DNA from: CAYQSU01 sp964420325
GTDB lineage: Bacteria; Pseudomonadota; Alphaproteobacteria; Rhodospirillales; Defluviicoccaceae
Assembly (NCBI GenBank): GCA_964420325.1
Contig: CAYQSU010000033.1
Location: 1 to 36,470, forward strand
Reading direction: 5' to 3'
DNA: 36,470 nucleotides
In this document: one piece after another, positions 32,955-36,470 of the stretch
Numbering within the stretch: position 1 is the stretch's first letter
How the letters are laid out: each line of letters starts with the position of its first letter
The notes under the pieces: model-generated
Told to the model about the DNA's origin: nothing
What the model saw: the letters and a program-made list of their open reading frames with translations, nothing else
The model's database searches: none
Program-made: the position numbers and the translations under genes

Positions 32955-34795
32955 GGCTTCGGCCCGCGGAGCCAGCGCACATCGAGGACCGAGCCGACGA
33001 TGCCTTTCGGCATCGCCACGCAGATGCCGACGATCACGCTGCCCAGGATCAACCGCCAGTAGTCGAGGCGCGACAGCTGATCCTCGAGGGCGACGAAGGC
33101 GGCGGCACCGACGATCGGGCCGCTCAGCGTGTGCACGCCGCCCAAGAGAACCATGATCAGCGCGTCGATCGACCGCGGGATCGCGAGCTCGTCGGGAAAC
33201 ACGCTGCCCTTCGAGAAGACGTAGAGGCCTCCGGCCAGCCCGGCGAAGATGCCGGCGACAGCGAACGCGAACCACTGCTGGCGGCGCAGATCGATGCCGA
33301 TGGCCTCGGCCCGCAGCGGCGAATCCCGGCCCGCCCTCAAGGCATAGCCGAACGGCGCGAACAGCATGTGGCGGAGCGCGAGGACGCCCCCGCCGCACAC
33401 CACCAGCGCCAGGTAATAGAAGATCGTCCGGTCGCTCGCCCACGGCGACGGCCAGACGCCGACGATGCCGTCGTCGCCGCCGGTGAATCCGTACCACTGG
33501 AACACCACCGACCAGGTGATTTGCGCGAACGCGAGGCTGAGCATGGCGAGATAGACGCCGGTGAGCCGCACGCAGAACCAGCCGAAGACGAGCGCGCCAA
33601 GGCCGGCGACCGTCGGCGCGAGGACCAGCGCGAGTTCCATCGGGCTCCCGAGGTGGCTGACGGCGAGTGCGGCGCCATAGGCGCCGAGCCCGTAGTACGC
33701 GGCATGGCCGAACGACACGATGCCGCCGCCGCCCATGATGAAGTGGAGGCTCGCGGCAAACAGCGCGAGGATCAGGATCTCCGTCGCCAGCACGATCGCG
33801 AAGTCGCCGGCATAGACGGGCAGGGCGAGCAGCGTCAGGGCGCAGGCGGCCATGGCGAGGCGGACGCGCGGCCCGGGCAGGGTGAGCGGCCGCTCCTCGT
33901 GGGCGGCGCCCGCCTGGCCGGCGGTCTCCGGTCTCCCCAGCAGCCCCCACGGGCGGATGACGAGGACGACCATCATCACCAGGAACACCAGAACCAGGGT
34001 GATCTGGGGAAGCACGAGCACGCCGAACACCTTGAGCTGGCCGATGATCACCGCCGCGAGGAAGGCGCCCGGGATGCTGCCCATGCCGCCGACGACAACG
34101 ACGACGAACACCTCGGCAATGATGTTGAGGTCCATCAACAGGCTCACCGGCTCGCGCGGCACCTGGATGGCGCCGCCGAGGCCGGCGAGAAACGAGCCGA
34201 GGGCGAAGACGCTGGTGAAGATCCACGCCTGGTTCACCCCGAGCGCCGCCGCCATCTCGCGGTCCTGGGTGGCGGCGCGAACGAGAATGCCCCAGCGGGT
34301 GCGATGAAACAGGAGCCAGAGCGCGCCGAGGACCGCGGGCCCGAGGACAATCAGCGCAAGGTCGTAGTCGGGCATGAACTGGTCGCCGATGGCGACGGCG
34401 TCGTCCAGGCCGGGCGCCCGCGGCCCCAGCCTGTCCTCCGGCCCCCAGACGAACAGGGCGAGGTCCTGAACGATGAGGACGACGCCGAACGTGGCGACGA
34501 GCTGGAACAGCTCCGGCGCCTTGTAGATCCGCCGCAGGATCGTAAGCTCGACGGCGAGACCGATGAGCGCGACGGCGACGGCGGCGAGCAGCAGGGCGCC
34601 GAGGAAGCCGAGCAGCGTGCCGCCGATCTGGGCAACGATGCTGAAGCCGAGATAGGCGCCCAGCATGTAGAACGAGCCGTGGGCGAAGTTGACGATCCGG
34701 GTGACGCCGAAAATGATCGAGAGCCCCGACGCCACGAGGAACAGGGACGCGGCATTCGAGAGGCCCGTGAGGACCTGCACCAGAACGAAACTCAC
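32951..34795 (-). CDS. Fused LivH–LivM permease of a branched-chain amino-acid-type ABC transporter
   Basis: One 614-residue polypeptide carries both inner-membrane permease domains. Residues about 1–290 are LivH-like (GLSIIFGVTRIVNFAHGSFYMLGAY, GGMGSIPGAFLAAVIIG). A hydrophilic linker of about 25 residues (RPETAGQAGAAHEERPLTLP) follows. Residues about 310–605 are LivM-like (GGGGIVSFGHAAYYGLGAYGAAL, GVYLAMLSLAFAQI, LLGGVHTLSGPIVGAA). GTG start with GGGGG five bases upstream. It lies 77 bases after the binding-protein gene and overlaps livG. Confidence 0.93.
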   Translation of the reverse strand: MSFVLVQVLTGLSNAASLFLVASGLSIIFGVTRIVNFAHGSFYMLGAYLGFSIVAQIGGTLLGFLGALLLAAVAVALIGLAVELTILRRIYKAPELFQLVATFGVVLIVQDLALFVWGPEDRLGPRAPGLDDAVAIGDQFMPDYDLALIVLGPAVLGALWLLFHRTRWGILVRAATQDREMAAALGVNQAWIFTSVFALGSFLAGLGGAIQVPREPVSLLMDLNIIAEVFVVVVVGGMGSIPGAFLAAVIIGQLKVFGVLVLPQITLVLVFLVMMVVLVIRPWGLLGRPETAGQAGAAHEERPLTLPGPRVRLAMAACALTLLALPVYAGDFAIVLATEILILALFAASLHFIMGGGGIVSFGHAAYYGLGAYGAALAVSHLGSPMELALVLAPTVAGLGALVFGWFCVRLTGVYLAMLSLAFAQITWSVVFQWYGFTGGDDGIVGVWPSPWASDRTIFYYLALVVCGGGVLALRHMLFAPFGYALRAGRDSPLRAEAIGIDLRRQQWFAFAVAGIFAGLAGGLYVFSKGSVFPDELAIPRSIDALIMVLLGGVHTLSGPIVGAAAFVALEDQLSRLDYWRLILGSVIVGICVAMPKGIVGSVLDVRWLRGPKP

Positions 34796-34872
34796 GCGAT
34801 CCCCCCTGACACGGCCGAGGCGGGAGGGACGACGGCAGGGCCGCCGTTCCTCCCCTGGCTACGCACGCCGAC

Positions 34873-36081
34873 TTAGGATCCGGGGCGCATCGCGCGCACT
34901 TCCTCATCCGTCGGCAGATAGTCGGCGCCGTCGGCGTACCGCCAGTCGACCATGATCCCCTTGCCGTCCTTGACGGCGGTTCGCCCCACGTAGGCGCCCA
35001 TCGTCGACTGGTGGTCGAGGGCGCGGAAGGTGAACGGACCCGTCGGTCCGTCGACGGTCAGGCCCTTCGCGGCCTTGATCATGGCCTCGGTGTCGGTCGA
35101 GCCGGCCTTGGCGATGGTCGCCGCCACCGCCTTGAAGGTGTTGTAGCCGACGATCGATCCCAGCGTCGGCGCGGCGCCGAACTTCTTCCGGTAGGCGTCG
35201 GCGAACGCCCGGTGCTCCGGGGTGTCGATGGCGTACCAGGGATAGCCGGTGACGATCCACCCCTCCGGAGCCTCCGCGCCCAGCGGGTCGAGGTACTCCG
35301 GCTCGCCGGTGAGCAGGCTCACCACCTCGCGGCCGTCGAACAGGCGCCGGAGCTTGCCTTCGCGAACGAACTTGGCGAGATCCGGGCCGAAGGTCACGTT
35401 GTAGATCGCTTCCGGTTTCGCGGCGGCGAGCGCCTGCACCTCGGCGCCGGCATCGATCTTGAACAGGGCCGGCCACTGCTGGGCGACGATCTCGACGTCC
35501 GGGCGCTTCTTTTTCAGCAGCTCGACGAACGAGGCGACGGCGTCCTGGCCGTACTTGTAGTTGGGAGCGATCGTCGCCCAGCGCTTGGCCGGGAGCTTGG
35601 CGGCCTCTTCGGCGAGCATCGCCGCCTGCATGTAGGTGCTCGGCCGGAGCCGGAAGGTGTAGGGGTTGCCCTTCTGCCAGGTGATGGCGTCGCTGAGCGG
35701 CTCGGCGGCGACAAACAGGACCTTGCGCTGGTTGGCGAAGTCGGCGACCGCGAGTCCGACGTGGGAGAAAAAGGTCCCGGCCAAGAGCGCGACCTTCTCT
35801 TTCGTCACCAGCTCTTCGGCGATCTTCACGGCGTCGCCGGGCTCGCCGGCATCGTCGCGGCTGATCACCTCGAGCGGCCTGCCGAGCACGCCGCCGGCGG
35901 CGTTGACCTCCTCCACCGCGAGCTGCCAGCCGCTGCGATAGGGCTCGGTGAAGGCCGGCATTCGCGTGTAGCTGTTGACCTCGCCGATCCTGATGGGGTC
36001 GGCCGCCTCCGCCGCGGCGCTCACCATCTGGCCGGCGACGGCGCCGATGACCCACAGAAGAACCCACCTGCCGATGCTCAT
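34873..36081 (-). CDS. Branched-chain amino-acid-type ABC transporter substrate-binding protein
   Basis: A 402-residue periplasmic binding protein (Peripla_BP_6 family). The ATG at 36081 has GGAGG five bases upstream and begins a signal peptide (WVLLWVIGAVAGQMVSAAAE, cleavage near AEAADPI). The mature part starts IRIGEVNSYTRMPAFTEPYRSGWQLAVEEVNAAGGV and contains GRPLEVISRDDAGEPGDAVKIAEELV, LLAGTFFSHVGLAVADFA and APNYKYGQDAVASF. It resembles ligand-binding proteins for amides or aromatic acids as much as leucine, so the ligand is unassigned. First intact gene of the leftward operon. Confidence 0.93.
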   Translation of the reverse strand: MSIGRWVLLWVIGAVAGQMVSAAAEAADPIRIGEVNSYTRMPAFTEPYRSGWQLAVEEVNAAGGVLGRPLEVISRDDAGEPGDAVKIAEELVTKEKVALLAGTFFSHVGLAVADFANQRKVLFVAAEPLSDAITWQKGNPYTFRLRPSTYMQAAMLAEEAAKLPAKRWATIAPNYKYGQDAVASFVELLKKKRPDVEIVAQQWPALFKIDAGAEVQALAAAKPEAIYNVTFGPDLAKFVREGKLRRLFDGREVVSLLTGEPEYLDPLGAEAPEGWIVTGYPWYAIDTPEHRAFADAYRKKFGAAPTLGSIVGYNTFKAVAATIAKAGSTDTEAMIKAAKGLTVDGPTGPFTFRALDHQSTMGAYVGRTAVKDGKGIMVDWRYADGADYLPTDEEVRAMRPGS

Positions 36082-36138
36082 GACGTCCTCCCTTTCGATG
36101 TCTCGACAACGCTGCCTGCGCCCTCCGGGCGAGCCGGC

Positions 36139-36153
36139 GCCCGAGCCTCGGGC
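36139..36153. promoter_or_regulatory. Near-perfect palindrome before the transporter operon
   Basis: GCCCGAG and CTCGGGC flank a single central base, 58 bases upstream of the binding-protein start. The position would suit an operator, but GC-rich palindromes are common in this DNA. Confidence 0.3.
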
Positions 36154-36217
36154 TTGACCGCCCAACCTCCACAGTCTTCCCTCCGTCCCCGAATGGCAAT
36201 GATGTTGACCGGCGGCG

Positions 36218-36427
36218 TCATCTGAGGCCGTCCCTGCCCCCGATCTCGGATGCGCCGAGCCCGCCGACCCGGGCATGGATCCGGGGTCCGGTCGTCATCA
36301 CCAGGGCGACGATCATCTCGTCGGGGCGCGGCGCGTCCGCCACGCCCACCTCCATGGCATCGAAGTGGCTGCGGACATAGGAGGCGTTGACGTGGGTGAC
36401 CGGAACGTCGAGACGGGCGCCGACCAC
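36218..36427 (-). pseudogene. Truncated second DUF1185 gene
   Basis: The last 69 codons of a DUF1185 protein: ARLDVPVTHVNASYVRSHFD then AMEVGVADAPRPDEMIVALV, ending RVGGLGASEIGGRDGLR. It is clearly homologous to the end of the gene at 30861. Upstream the frame meets three stops (36433, 36445, 36463) and homology ceases, so about 125 N-terminal residues are missing in the bases visible. Either the gene is truncated, or the last 43 bases are a rearranged or misassembled end. It lies 136 bases before the binding-protein gene on the same strand. Confidence 0.75.
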
Positions 36428-36447
36428 GCCCTACCAAGCGCCCTACC
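36427..36447 (+). repeat. 9-base direct repeat at the truncation point
   Basis: CGCCCTACC occurs at 36427–36435 and 36439–36447, separated by AAG. It coincides with the point where DUF1185 homology stops. Confidence 0.6.
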
Positions 36448-36470
36448 GCCTCAACGGGCATCAGTGGCGG

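Noticed and set aside
31008..34876. Long plus-strand frames across the transporter operon
   Set aside because: They mirror the LivF, LivG and permease genes in antisense and contain no domain.

Overview
The window is about 36.5 kb of very GC-rich DNA. It is densely coding, and almost every real gene uses G or C in the third codon position. Gene content and order point to an alphaproteobacterium, probably in or near Rhodospirillales/Geminicoccales. The main evidence is the run murA – short-form hisG – hisD – UPF0262 – low-molecular-weight phosphatase – infA – maf – RNase G – yacG, a class I DhnA-type aldolase next to gap, and a LuxR/LuxI quorum-sensing pair. This placement is inferred from gene families, not from rRNA. 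No phage, transposase or CRISPR array is visible. Both window edges cut into genes or gene remnants.

Bases 1–6242 are read leftward: a partial secreted Pro/Ala-rich protein, an inositol-monophosphatase-family enzyme, EF-P, a GGDEF protein, thiE overlapping a class I fructose-bisphosphate aldolase, a small conserved protein, and gap with a strong terminator. Bases 6592–7895 (+) hold an orphan family-3 solute-binding protein and a carboxymuconolactone-decarboxylase-like protein. Bases 7990–12093 (-) hold a Bax-inhibitor-1 protein and an FtsX-type permease/ATPase pair. The divergent SGNH esterase gene starts on the same base as the ATPase gene. Then come a FIST protein, a remnant of an aldo/keto reductase, a 2'-5' RNA ligase-like protein and tRNA-Thr(GGT).

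Bases 15103–24248 (+) are the housekeeping core: a small basic protein, murA, hisG, hisD, UPF0262, phosphatase, infA, maf, RNase G, yacG, then gatB behind its own promoter. A PhzF-family gene follows; it lacks the expected stop codon.

Bases about 25.2–29.6 kb form a quorum-sensing island: fadL-type porin and luxR (-), an unrecognised 134-residue gene (+) with a good lux box at 27766–27785 upstream, and luxI (-). Three exact and one near copy of a GTTC-N7-GTTC direct repeat lie around the lux-box promoter and in the luxI/enamidase intergenic region. The proposed circuit is inferred: LuxI makes an acyl-homoserine lactone, a FadL channel may help import it, and LuxR activates the unknown gene.

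Bases 29.6–36.4 kb look like a catabolic/uptake cassette. An enamidase-like amidohydrolase converges on a branched-chain-type ABC transporter operon (binding protein, fused LivH–LivM permease, LivG, LivF) that ends in a DUF1185 'amino acid synthesis' family gene. A second, truncated DUF1185 copy lies upstream of the operon at the right edge. Together they suggest uptake and ring opening of a cyclic amide or N-heterocycle; the substrate is unknown.
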